Origin: Bacteroidales bacterium GP2 | Lineage (GTDB): Bacteria; Bacteroidota; Bacteroidia; Bacteroidales; Muribaculaceae | Length of the DNA: 14,566 nucleotides | Reading direction: 5' to 3' | NCBI GenBank assembly: GCA_001701115.1 | Contig: DAAJ01000015.1 | Span: 39,381 to 53,946 of the forward strand | Part shown: positions 1-7,621 of the stretch, piece by piece | Layout: every line of letters starts with the position of its first letter | Position numbering within the stretch: the stretch's first letter is position 1 | The notes under the pieces: generated by a model | The model's input: the letters and a program-made list of their open reading frames with translations, nothing else | Database searches by the model: none | Told to the model about the DNA's origin: nothing | Translations under genes and position numbers: made by a program

Positions 1-33
1 AACTGATATGCCCAGTCGTTAGCAACGCAGAGA

Positions 34-3000
34 GTGGCTTGTGTAGGAAACAGCATTACATACGGGTCACTCGTTGAGGACAGGGAACAGAATGCATATC
101 CTGTGCAGTTGGGCAGGATGCTTGGTGACAAATATATTGTTGATAATTTCGGGCGTCCGGGAGCAACACTTCTGTTCAAAGGGCACAATCCCTATGTGAA
201 AAGCCCTGAGTTCAAGTCGGCGCTTGCGTTCAAGCCAGATATTATTGTTGTGCATCTTGGAGTGAACGACACAGATCCGCGCAACTGGCCCGATTATAAT
301 AGTGAGTTTGTTGGCAACTATGTTGCGCTTGTGGATAGTTTCAGGCATGTTAATCCAGATGTGAGGGTCATTATTGCAAATTTGTCGCCCATTACTGCAA
401 AGCATCATCGCTTTAGGACCGGTACTCGTGACTGGCGCATTGAAATCCGCAATACAATTGAAACTGTTGCGCAGGTCACTGGCGCGGAGCTGATTGATTT
501 CGCAGAGCCTCTTCTGGACCACACCAATTATCTTACAGACGGCATCCATCCTAATGCAAAGGGTGCCAAGTTGCTTGCGCAGGCGGCATACTCAGCTATC
601 ACAGGAAATTATGGTGGACTGAAAATGCCACAGGTTTACGGCTCCGGCATGGTGCTTCAGCGTTACAAGCCGTTGGTTATATCTGGTACTGCTGATGCAG
701 GAGCTAATGTCACTGTTTCAATTGCCGGAACAACAGTTAAGGCTGTTGCCAACAACCAGGGCAAATGGGCAGTTGAACTCCCGCCGATGTCAGAATGCAC
801 CGGGCTGGTGATGAAAGTCACCGATGGCAAGCAGGCTCTTACGTTTGATGATGTTGCGGTTGGGGAAGTATGGCTTGCATCTGGTCAGAGCAATATGGAG
901 TTCAATCTAAAGAATACTACTACCTACCGGGCTGATTCCGCTTTGACAAATGACCCGCTTCTCAGGCTTTTTGATATGAAGCCGAGGGTTGTGACAAATA
1001 GCGTTACATGGAATGAAGCTGATCTGGAATCTCTTGATTCCCTCAACTATTACCTCCCGTCATCATGGCAGAAATCTGATTTTAAAACTGCGGGAAAATT
1101 TTCTGCTGTTGCATGGTACTTTGGTAAAATGCTTCGGGACAGCCTTAATGTTCCTGTCGGAATTATAAATAATGCCATTGGAGGCTCCGGTACTGAGGCT
1201 TGGATTGACATTGAAACACTTGAGGGTGGCATGCCGGAGGCATTGATAAACTGGCGCAAGAATGACTACACTCAGCCGTGGGCACAGGGTAGGGCAAACT
1301 TGAATACCGGCAACAATCTTTCTTTCCGTCATCCCTATGAACCAACATATCTTTATGCGGCTGGTATCCGTCCTCTTGGCGCATATCCAATTGCTGGAGT
1401 TATATGGTACCAGGGAGAAAGCAATGCCCATAATATAGAGGTGCATGAAGGGTTCTTCCGTCTGCTTGTTGACAGCTGGCGTAAAACTTGGAATTCTCCT
1501 CAGTTGCCGTTCATTTTCACCCAGTTGAGCTCTATTGCCCGTCCCTCATGGCCGCAGTTCCGTGATAGCCAGCGCAGGCTTGCTAAAGAGATTCCCGGTA
1601 CTGCAATGGCAGTTTCACATGACCATGGAGATTCCCTGGATGTGCATCCCAGAAACAAGCGTCCGGTTGGACAGCGTCTCGCCCGCCAGGCGCTCAATCG
1701 CGTTTACAGCACTGGAACAACACCGTCCGGTCCTCTGCCGCTTAAGGCTACTCTTGTTGCGCCCGGCACTGTCCGGCTTGATATGGAATATGGTCGTGGA
1801 ATGAAAACCTCTGACGGAGCTGCGCCGAGAACATTTGAGGTTGCTGAAGTGGATGGTATTTATTACCCTGCTGAAGCACAGTTTACTGCTGATAATATTA
1901 TAACACTTACAAATATGGACATCACAAATCCCCGCTATGTGCGTTACGCATGGCAACCCTTCACAAGGGCAAATGTAGTTAACAGCGAGAATCTTCCCGC
2001 GTCAACATTTAAGATTGAAATCACTGAGACTCCCGATAGCGAGGAAGGCATTGCTTCAGGTGTCAGCGCTGCTTTCGCCGGAACAATAGATGGTAAAGTC
2101 ATCAAGGCAGGCGGATGTAATTTCCCGGTTAACCCGATGGCTCCCGGTAGCGTCAAGAAATTCTATCAGGCGGTTTATGAACTCGTTCCTCAGGCAGACG
2201 GGGCTATCGTCAGCAAAAAAATAGGAATGCTTCCTGAGGCTATCGCCTATGGCGCATCTGCAACAACTCCTCAGGGCATTGTTTGTGTCGGAGGTACTAC
2301 TGCTCAGAAAGCACTGTCATCAGTGCTCCTCATTTCGCTTGATGAAAATGGCAATGCGGTTGTGTCCGAATTGCCCTCCCTTCCTGTTACCGTAGACAAT
2401 ACCAGCGCGGCATATCTGGATGGAAAAGTTTATGTTGCAGGTGGCAACATTGCCGGTGCACCCTCAAATGCACTTTATGTCCTGGATATGGGTAAACTTT
2501 CCGATGGGTGGAAAGCGCTGAAATCTTTCCCCGGAAATCCCAGGGTTCAGCCGGTGCTTGCCGGTTCTAAGGACGCTAAAGGCAAATCACATCTTTATAT
2601 GTGGGGTGGGTTCGCAGGAAAAGGTGAAAACCGCGAGGCATCTCTCAATACCGATGGTTTTATGTTTGATCCCGCTTCCGGCAAATGGTCTCCGCTTCCT
2701 GACCCCGTTGGCACAAAAGGCGAGACTGTCAGCACCGGCGGTGGCATTGCCGTTACTCTGCCTGACGGGCGTATCGTTGTAACAGGCGGTGTAAACAAGG
2801 ATGTTTTCCTTGAAGCGCTCCGTAATCAGGCTCCTGATTATCTTTCTCACCCTATTGAGTGGTACCGTTTCAACGACCTTGCTCTTGTTTTCGAGCCAAA
2901 GGCTGGCAAATGGAGCATAGGCGCTACAGACAGTGAGATTGCACGCGCAGGAGCAGCGGCGGCTGTTACACCCGAAGGAGAAATTTGGCTTATCGGTGGA

Positions 3001-3051
3001 GAACTTAAGCCCAGGATTCGTACACCGAAAGTATCTAAAGTCAAACTTTGA
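34..3051 (+). CDS. SGNH esterase - sialate O-acetylesterase - NanM-like mutarotase fusion
   Basis: Predicted to remove O-acetyl groups from sialic acids or related sugars and to epimerise the released sugar. Three domains are visible. Residues 1-190 are an SGNH hydrolase: GNSITYG at 5-11 with nucleophile Ser7, block II Gly43, LGVND at 75-79 and DGIHP at 169-173. Residues 196-660 are a sialate 9-O-acetylesterase domain: GQSNM at 284-288, GGSGTEAW near 383-390, WYQGESN at 458-464 and DVHP at 536-539. Residues 672-1005 are a kelch-like propeller of the cyclically permuted mutarotase/NanM type, with repeated GG turns (AGG 692-694, VGG 752-754, AGG 802-804, WGG 857-859, TGG 917-919, IGG 987-989). 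The GTG at 34 is only the first possible start after an in-frame TGA at 4-6. The codons between encode YAQSLATQR, which looks like the end of a signal peptide, so the true N-terminus is lost or lies upstream. Its stop overlaps the next gene. All catalytic motifs are intact. Domain calls are strong; the substrate is inferred. Confidence 0.85.
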   Translation: MACVGNSITYGSLVEDREQNAYPVQLGRMLGDKYIVDNFGRPGATLLFKGHNPYVKSPEFKSALAFKPDIIVVHLGVNDTDPRNWPDYNSEFVGNYVALVDSFRHVNPDVRVIIANLSPITAKHHRFRTGTRDWRIEIRNTIETVAQVTGAELIDFAEPLLDHTNYLTDGIHPNAKGAKLLAQAAYSAITGNYGGLKMPQVYGSGMVLQRYKPLVISGTADAGANVTVSIAGTTVKAVANNQGKWAVELPPMSECTGLVMKVTDGKQALTFDDVAVGEVWLASGQSNMEFNLKNTTTYRADSALTNDPLLRLFDMKPRVVTNSVTWNEADLESLDSLNYYLPSSWQKSDFKTAGKFSAVAWYFGKMLRDSLNVPVGIINNAIGGSGTEAWIDIETLEGGMPEALINWRKNDYTQPWAQGRANLNTGNNLSFRHPYEPTYLYAAGIRPLGAYPIAGVIWYQGESNAHNIEVHEGFFRLLVDSWRKTWNSPQLPFIFTQLSSIARPSWPQFRDSQRRLAKEIPGTAMAVSHDHGDSLDVHPRNKRPVGQRLARQALNRVYSTGTTPSGPLPLKATLVAPGTVRLDMEYGRGMKTSDGAAPRTFEVAEVDGIYYPAEAQFTADNIITLTNMDITNPRYVRYAWQPFTRANVVNSENLPASTFKIEITETPDSEEGIASGVSAAFAGTIDGKVIKAGGCNFPVNPMAPGSVKKFYQAVYELVPQADGAIVSKKIGMLPEAIAYGASATTPQGIVCVGGTTAQKALSSVLLISLDENGNAVVSELPSLPVTVDNTSAAYLDGKVYVAGGNIAGAPSNALYVLDMGKLSDGWKALKSFPGNPRVQPVLAGSKDAKGKSHLYMWGGFAGKGENREASLNTDGFMFDPASGKWSPLPDPVGTKGETVSTGGGIAVTLPDGRIVVTGGVNKDVFLEALRNQAPDYLSHPIEWYRFNDLALVFEPKAGKWSIGATDSEIARAGAAAAVTPEGEIWLIGGELKPRIRTPKVSKVKL

Positions 3052-3815
3052 TGGAAAAGAAATTAGATCTTTCCGTTGCTAACTATGGCAGTACCCGCAA
3101 CGAGCAGTATGCTCTTGCGGTACTGCCTTGGGGAGCCACTGAACCGCATAACCTCCATTTGCCCTATCTTACCGATGCTATTCTTAGCCATGACGTTGCA
3201 GTGGATGCTGCTGTAATGGCACGTGAAAAATATGGGTTTAATGTTATGGTTATGCCTCCAATGCCTCTCGGGGCGCAGAATCCGGGGCAGCGTGACCTCA
3301 AATTCTGTGTGCACTACCGCCACGCTACCCAGATGGCGGTGCTGACAGACATAGTTTCTTCTCTTCATAACCAAGGTATTGACAAACTTGTCATTATCAA
3401 TGGTCACGGAGGCAACACATTCAAAGGCATGATTCGAGATCTCGCGGTTGACTATCCTGGCATGCTAATCGCATCAAGCGAATGGTTTAAGGTTTTGCCC
3501 GCTAAACAGTTTTTCGAGAATCCCGGAGACCATGCTGATGAACTGGAAACCTCGGTTATGATGCATTATCATCCTGAGTTAGTGGACTTATCGGAAGCAG
3601 GACCGGGCAACTATACCGGTTTTGCGGCAAAGACCCTCGCGGAGGGTGTGGCATGGATTCCGAGAAATTGGAATAAGGTCAGCACTGACACCGGAATTGG
3701 AAATCCCGCACATGCAACGGCTGAAAAAGGAGCCGCATACGCGTTTGCTGTGGCTGAGCGTTACGCCGACCTGTTCAACGACCTTGTCAACAGCAAAATC
3801 TACATCATTGACTGA
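3051..3815 (+). CDS. Creatininase-family metal-dependent amidohydrolase
   Basis: A 254-residue cytoplasmic protein with no signal peptide. It has the metal-site pattern of the creatininase family: LPWGATEPHNLHLPYLTD at residues 25-42 (E31, H33 and D42 expected as ligands), INGHGGN at 116-122 (H119) and DHADELETS at 160-168 (E166 the likely acidic ligand). The family hydrolyses cyclic or linear C-N bonds (creatinine, formamide intermediates), but members vary and I cannot name this substrate. ATG 3051 overlaps the upstream stop as TGATG, which suggests translational coupling to the sialate-esterase fusion; a TTG at 3048 is the alternative start. The coupling suggests a role in handling the sugar released by that enzyme. 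A terminator follows 30 bp after the stop, closing a two-gene unit. The family assignment is firm; the pathway is inferred. Confidence 0.85.
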   Translation: MEKKLDLSVANYGSTRNEQYALAVLPWGATEPHNLHLPYLTDAILSHDVAVDAAVMAREKYGFNVMVMPPMPLGAQNPGQRDLKFCVHYRHATQMAVLTDIVSSLHNQGIDKLVIINGHGGNTFKGMIRDLAVDYPGMLIASSEWFKVLPAKQFFENPGDHADELETSVMMHYHPELVDLSEAGPGNYTGFAAKTLAEGVAWIPRNWNKVSTDTGIGNPAHATAEKGAAYAFAVAERYADLFNDLVNSKIYIID

Positions 3816-3844
3816 GTGATTCATCATTCATTTAAAAATTATTC

Positions 3845-3881
3845 GCAGGGAGTTGAATCGTTTCGCTCCCTGCTTTTTGTT
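3845..3881 (+). terminator. Rho-independent terminator after the creatininase-family gene
   Basis: A perfect 8-bp GC-rich stem (GCAGGGAG 3845-3852 with CTCCCTGC 3866-3873) is followed directly by TTTTTG. It lies 30 bp past the stop at 3815 and separates the esterase/amidohydrolase pair from the sulfatase. Confidence 0.85.
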
Positions 3882-4002
3882 TGGATGATACCTTCTTGGG
3901 CTAACAACCATAATTCATGCTACAGGCTTTTGATTACCTGCTCATTAAGGTTAAATTGATTTATGCATCTCAGTTTATCGCACACTCATCGGGAAAAAGT
4001 AT

Positions 4003-4010
4003 TATCTTTG
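4003..4010 (+). promoter_or_regulatory. Bacteroidetes-type -7 box for the sulfatase
   Basis: TATCTTTG matches the Bacteroidetes -7 consensus TAnnTTTG. It is 48 bp before the sulfatase start and follows an upstream terminator. No convincing -33 TTTG is present, only TTTA at about 3974-3977. Confidence 0.5.
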
Positions 4011-4058
4011 TATCTATAACTTTTATAAATATTGAATTAACCTGATACCATAGAAATA

Positions 4059-5564
4059 ATGAGTTTTAGACACAATATCACCTGTACTATGGCGCTTGCT
4101 GGTATGTGCTCTTCATGGGGATATGCTCAGAAACAGCCCCATATAATATTGATTATGACTGACCAGCAACGTGCGGATGCAATGGGTTGCATGGATAATC
4201 CGGCAGTGATATCCCCAAATCTTGATTCGCTTGCATCCCATGGCACCCTGTTTACAAATGGGTTTTCATCATGTCCCAGCAGCACTCCGGCACGTGCAGG
4301 ATTGTTGACAGGAATGAATCCATGGCATCATGGCTTGTTGGGCTATGGAAAAGTCGCTCCTGATTACCGCTATGAAATGCCGCAGATGCTTAAGGACGCT
4401 GGCTACTACACATTCGGTATTGGCAAGATGCACTGGCATCCGCAGCGTTCCCGTCACGGATTCGATGGAACTCTCCTTGACGAGAGTGGGCGAATAGAAG
4501 ATATCGGTTTTGCGAGTGACTATCGCCAGTGGTTCCAGCTGCAAGCGCCCGGCAAGGATCCTGATGCAACCGGCATTGGGTGGAACGATCATGGCGCGGC
4601 AGATTATGCACTCCCTGAAAAATTGCATCCTACATACTGGACTGGTGAGATGGCATGTGAAATGATTCGCAACTACGACACAGCCTCAGCGCCGTTGTTC
4701 CTTAAAGTATCCTTTGCCCGCCCTCATAGCCCGTATGATGCTCCTAAGAGATTCGTTGACATGTACGGAGATGTTGAGATACCGGCACCTGTCATAGGGG
4801 ACTGGTGTGGACGTTACTCCGAGTTGAAAGATCCTGAAAAGGCTGCGTCTGACGCACCTTATGCTAATTTCGGTGATGAATATGCAATAAACTCCCGGCG
4901 ACACTATTACGCCAACATAACATTCATTGACGAACAGATAGGTCGCATAATTGGCACGCTTAAGGAAAAGGGCATGTATGACGACGCACTGATAATATTT
5001 GTGTCAGACCACGGTGATATGATGGGGGACCATTACCACTGGCGTAAAACATACCCCTACCAAGGCTCTGTTCATGTGCCATATATTGTGAAATGGAATG
5101 CTTCCGCAAATATCACTCCGGGTATAGTTGACAATCCGGTGGAGTTGCGTGATGTTCTTCCTACCATGCTTGAGATTGCCGGTGTTGAAGTGCCCGGGGA
5201 GATGGATGGAAGCTCATTGGTTAAGTTAGCTCGTGGTGATAAAGATGATTGGCGCCGATATATAGACCTGGAGCACGCGACTTGTTATAGCGATGACAAT
5301 TATTGGTGCGGGCTCACCGATGGAAAGATAAAATATGTATGGCGTTTTCGCACCGGTGAAGAGGAGCTATTTGATCTCGTCAAAGATCCATATGAGCTTC
5401 ATAATCTTGCGGGCGATGCTGGGTATGCTTCGCAGATTCAAGGTTTGCGCGATGCGATGGTGGAGCATCTCAGTGAGCGTGGAGAGGAATTTGTTAAAGA
5501 TGGCAAGCTTGTGCTCCGGGATAAGACCATGCTTTACGGTCCCCTTTATCCTTCTGGCAAATAA
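4059..5564 (+). CDS. Serine-type sulfatase (S1 family), secreted
   Basis: A 501-residue sulfatase that should hydrolyse sulfate esters on glycans. The N-terminus is a short signal peptide ending near YAQ (residues 22-24), so it is exported to the periplasm or surface. Residues 34-40 (TDQQRAD) supply the first metal ligands. S-T-P-A-R at 75-79, followed by AGLLTG, is the formylglycine signature with Ser75 as the residue to be modified, so it should depend on a radical-SAM anaerobic maturase (anSME). Other expected active-site residues are GKMHW at 122-126, RPHSPYDAP at 221-229 and SDHGDMMGD at 316-324 (D317, H318), with K330. Length is normal for the family and nothing is missing. The exact sulfated sugar cannot be read from the sequence. 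It has its own promoter box and lies 33 bp before fucO, probably in one transcript. Confidence 0.92.
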   Translation: MSFRHNITCTMALAGMCSSWGYAQKQPHIILIMTDQQRADAMGCMDNPAVISPNLDSLASHGTLFTNGFSSCPSSTPARAGLLTGMNPWHHGLLGYGKVAPDYRYEMPQMLKDAGYYTFGIGKMHWHPQRSRHGFDGTLLDESGRIEDIGFASDYRQWFQLQAPGKDPDATGIGWNDHGAADYALPEKLHPTYWTGEMACEMIRNYDTASAPLFLKVSFARPHSPYDAPKRFVDMYGDVEIPAPVIGDWCGRYSELKDPEKAASDAPYANFGDEYAINSRRHYYANITFIDEQIGRIIGTLKEKGMYDDALIIFVSDHGDMMGDHYHWRKTYPYQGSVHVPYIVKWNASANITPGIVDNPVELRDVLPTMLEIAGVEVPGEMDGSSLVKLARGDKDDWRRYIDLEHATCYSDDNYWCGLTDGKIKYVWRFRTGEEELFDLVKDPYELHNLAGDAGYASQIQGLRDAMVEHLSERGEEFVKDGKLVLRDKTMLYGPLYPSGK

Positions 5565-5597
5565 AATATAGACTCATGTTTAATTAAATATAATATC

Positions 5598-6752
5598 ATG
5601 GTAAACAGATTTATTCTTAATGAAGTTTCTTATTTCGGACCGGGCGCAAGAAAGGAACTTCCCGCAGTTGTTGAGCGCCTCGGCAAGAAAAAAGCTTTGG
5701 TTGTCACCGACAAAGGACTGGTGAAATTCGGAGTTGCTAAAATGGTGACTGATGTGCTTGACGAAGCAGGAATACCTTATGATGTGTTCAGCGAAGTTAA
5801 GCCTAACCCTACGGTTAAGAATGTAAAGGACGGTATAGAAGCATTCAAGGCTTCCGGTGCCGACTTTATCATTGCTATTGGAGGCGGTTCATCTATGGAT
5901 ACTGCAAAAGGCATTGGCATTGTAATCAACAACCCGGAGTTTTCTGATATAGTTTCATTGGAGGGATGTGCTCCCACCAAAAACAAGAGTGTGCCCATTG
6001 TGGCTCTCCCGACAACTGCTGGCACTGCGGCAGAAACCACAATAAACTATGTGATTATTGATGAAGAGAAGCACAAGAAAATGGTTTGCGTTGACCCCAA
6101 CGACATTCCCGCTGTTGCTGTCATCGATGCTGAACTCATGTACTCCCTTCCGAAAGGGCTAACTGCCGCAACCGGAATGGACGCCCTTACACATGCGATT
6201 GAGGGATATATCACCCGTGGAGCATGGGAAATGTCGGATATGTTTGAAATCGAAGCTATCCGCATGATTAGCAAATACCTCCCCATTGCTGTGAGTGAAC
6301 CCACTAATCCTGAAGGGCGAAACGGCATGGCACTTGCGCAGTACATTGCCGGCATGGCATTCTCCAATGTTGGTCTCGGGCTTGTTCATGGCATGGCTCA
6401 TCCTATGGGTTCGCTGTTTGATGTGCCCCACGGAGTTGCTAACGCGCTTCTCCTCCCCACAATCATGGAATTCAATATGAAGGCTTGTCTTGACAAATAT
6501 CCTGCAATTGCTAAGGCTATGGGTGTGGACATTGCAGGCATGAGCAAGGAAGAGGCATCGAAGGCTGCTGTTGAAGCAGTGCGCAAGCTTTCTCTTGAAG
6601 TTGGAATTCCTCAGACCTTAGGTGAAATTGGCATTACCGAAAAGGATATTCCCGCTCTTGCAGAACAGGCTCTTGCAGACGTTTGCACTCCAGGCAATCC
6701 TCGTGATGTGACCCTTGAGGACATTGTAAGCCTATATAAGAAATGCCTTTAA
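5598..6752 (+). CDS. fucO: Lactaldehyde reductase / 1,2-propanediol oxidoreductase (iron-dependent)
   Basis: Group III iron-containing alcohol dehydrogenase, 384 residues, collinear with E. coli FucO (383). It interconverts L-lactaldehyde and L-1,2-propanediol using NAD(H), the anaerobic end step of fucose and rhamnose breakdown. Diagnostic stretches include IAIGGGSSMDTAKGIGI (NAD site, residues 92-108), TTAGTAAETTINYV (139-152) and HAIEGYITRGAW (199-210). Iron ligands are expected at D195, H199, H264 and H278 (VHGMAHP and DVPHGVA). The C-terminus (GNPRDVTLEDIVSLY) also matches FucO. No fucose isomerase, kinase or aldolase is seen in this window, so it is separated from the usual pathway genes. 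Placed 33 bp after the sulfatase, it fits mucin or fucosylated-glycan use. A terminator follows 36 bp after the stop. Confidence 0.93.
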   Translation: MVNRFILNEVSYFGPGARKELPAVVERLGKKKALVVTDKGLVKFGVAKMVTDVLDEAGIPYDVFSEVKPNPTVKNVKDGIEAFKASGADFIIAIGGGSSMDTAKGIGIVINNPEFSDIVSLEGCAPTKNKSVPIVALPTTAGTAAETTINYVIIDEEKHKKMVCVDPNDIPAVAVIDAELMYSLPKGLTAATGMDALTHAIEGYITRGAWEMSDMFEIEAIRMISKYLPIAVSEPTNPEGRNGMALAQYIAGMAFSNVGLGLVHGMAHPMGSLFDVPHGVANALLLPTIMEFNMKACLDKYPAIAKAMGVDIAGMSKEEASKAAVEAVRKLSLEVGIPQTLGEIGITEKDIPALAEQALADVCTPGNPRDVTLEDIVSLYKKCL

Positions 6753-6788
6753 TCGCATAGACGCATAGCATTATAACTTGGAGAATTA

Positions 6789-6824
6789 GTAAAGCCGTGG
6801 GGATTTTCTCACGGCTTTACTTTA
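6789..6824 (+). terminator. Terminator after fucO
   Basis: A perfect 11-bp stem (GTAAAGCCGTG 6789-6799 with CACGGCTTTAC 6810-6820) with a 10-nt loop, followed by TTTAAT. It begins 36 bp after the fucO stop. Confidence 0.8.
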
Positions 6825-7103
6825 ATCCAATATGGCATTATAAGCGGTCAATCACAATCAGATTAATAAAAGCGGCATTTTGTTCTATCCTCTCGCACGG
6901 CACTTTTTTCCTGTCCTGTTGGAAAGTTGTGATGGAGGGCAATTTGAGATTTTATGCATATCTTTGCGGATAAACATTCCTCCGGAACCAAAAGACAAGT
7001 GGATACCCGAAAATATCCACTATAACGAGTGGTAGGACAGGATATGACTAAATAAGCAGAGGGGATTGCGGATGTCCGCAATCCCCTCTGTCATATACAC
7101 GTT
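6825..7103. other. Intergenic stretch without a recognisable gene
   Basis: No convincing coding sequence is seen. It contains a TAnnTTTG-like box (TATCTTTG, 6959-6966, plus strand), an 8-bp hairpin (AGTGGATA 6998-7005 with TATCCACT 7014-7021) and the long hairpin at 7057-7090. The octamer CCTGTCCT (6910-6917) is the reverse complement of AGGACAGG (7034-7041). A small structured RNA is possible but unproven. A 23-codon ORF from ATG 6954 has no features I recognise. Confidence 0.4.
7057..7090 (-). terminator. Long perfect hairpin, probable original terminator of the histidine-kinase-like gene
   Basis: A perfect 16-bp stem (7057-7072 with 7075-7090) around a 2-nt TG turn. If the transposon at 7112-10018 is removed, the hairpin lies about 24 bp beyond the stop codon of the minus-strand gene at 10030-11538, a normal terminator position. 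The following minus-strand sequence (CTTATTTAG) is only moderately T-rich. Confidence 0.6.
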
Positions 7104-7111
7104 TTTAATTT
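7104..7111. repeat. Target-site duplication, left copy
   Basis: TTTAATTT lies directly outside the left inverted repeat and is repeated exactly at 10019-10026. Eight bp is the duplication length known for IS1595-family insertions. Confidence 0.9.
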
Positions 7112-7136
7112 GGGAACAATATACATGTTGACCCTT
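7112..7136 (+). repeat. Left terminal inverted repeat
   Basis: Begins GGGAACAATATACATG and continues TTGACCCTT; it is the exact reverse complement of 9994-10018. The match stops at the next inner base. Confidence 0.93.
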
Positions 7137-7215
7137 GAATTGTTGCTTAACTTAATATAACACATTCAAAGACAATTTTCAAATGCTACTATTTTTCAGA
7201 ATGGTGGTTTTTATT

Positions 7216-7223
7216 TATTTTTG
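7216..7223 (+). promoter_or_regulatory. Candidate -7 box for the HNH-like gene
   Basis: TATTTTTG fits TAnnTTTG and lies 14 bp before the ATG at 7238, implying a very short leader. No clear -33 element is present, and the surrounding DNA is T-rich, so chance matches are likely. Confidence 0.3.
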
Positions 7224-7237
7224 CAAAAAAATAGAAT

Positions 7238-7621
7238 ATGGCAAAATATATAATATCTGAACAACAATTTTCAGAATGTTTTGAAGAATTGGCTAGGCAT
7301 CATATCAAGATAGATGATATGACTATTGTTAAGCATGTCGATGGTTCTACAAATATTAATAAGATTGATGGAACATCTTCTCCTTCTGACTATTGGGAAA
7401 AACACTTTAACGACCCTATTGAACCATCAGATATGATATGTACTTCTTGTATGAAAAAAGCAGACAAGTTTGTGGTTGGACATGTAGAAGATATAGAGCA
7501 AACTAAAATGTGGTTATACCCTGTTTGTGCAATTTGCAATAGGACTTATAAAGGGAATAAATCTAATCATATATTCTATGCAGATAACAAAAAACTTAAA
7601 GAAATAGATATCACTCATTAA
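7238..7621 (+). CDS. HNH-like zinc-binding protein of unknown function (transposon cargo)
   Basis: A 127-residue soluble protein. Its C-terminal half has a treble-clef/HNH-like pattern: CTSC at residues 68-71, VGH at about 79-81, and LYPVCAICN near 92-100, where an HNH nuclease would have its Cys pairs, His and final Asn. The middle (GTSSPSDYWEKHF) also recalls small Bacteroidetes and phage proteins with a GAHV...PLC..CN motif; that resemblance is from memory. Nuclease activity is not shown, because the second catalytic position is unclear. It is the only plus-strand gene in the transposon and runs convergently into the 332-aa gene, overlapping it by 11 bp. AT-rich composition matches the other cargo rather than the host. 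The start is the first ATG, preceded by an A-rich stretch. Confidence 0.65.
   Translation: MAKYIISEQQFSECFEELARHHIKIDDMTIVKHVDGSTNINKIDGTSSPSDYWEKHFNDPIEPSDMICTSCMKKADKFVVGHVEDIEQTKMWLYPVCAICNRTYKGNKSNHIFYADNKKLKEIDITH

Noticed and set aside
6863..7081. 72-codon minus-strand ORF in the intergenic region
   Set aside because: No recognisable features, no promoter or plausible start context; overlaps the hairpins.
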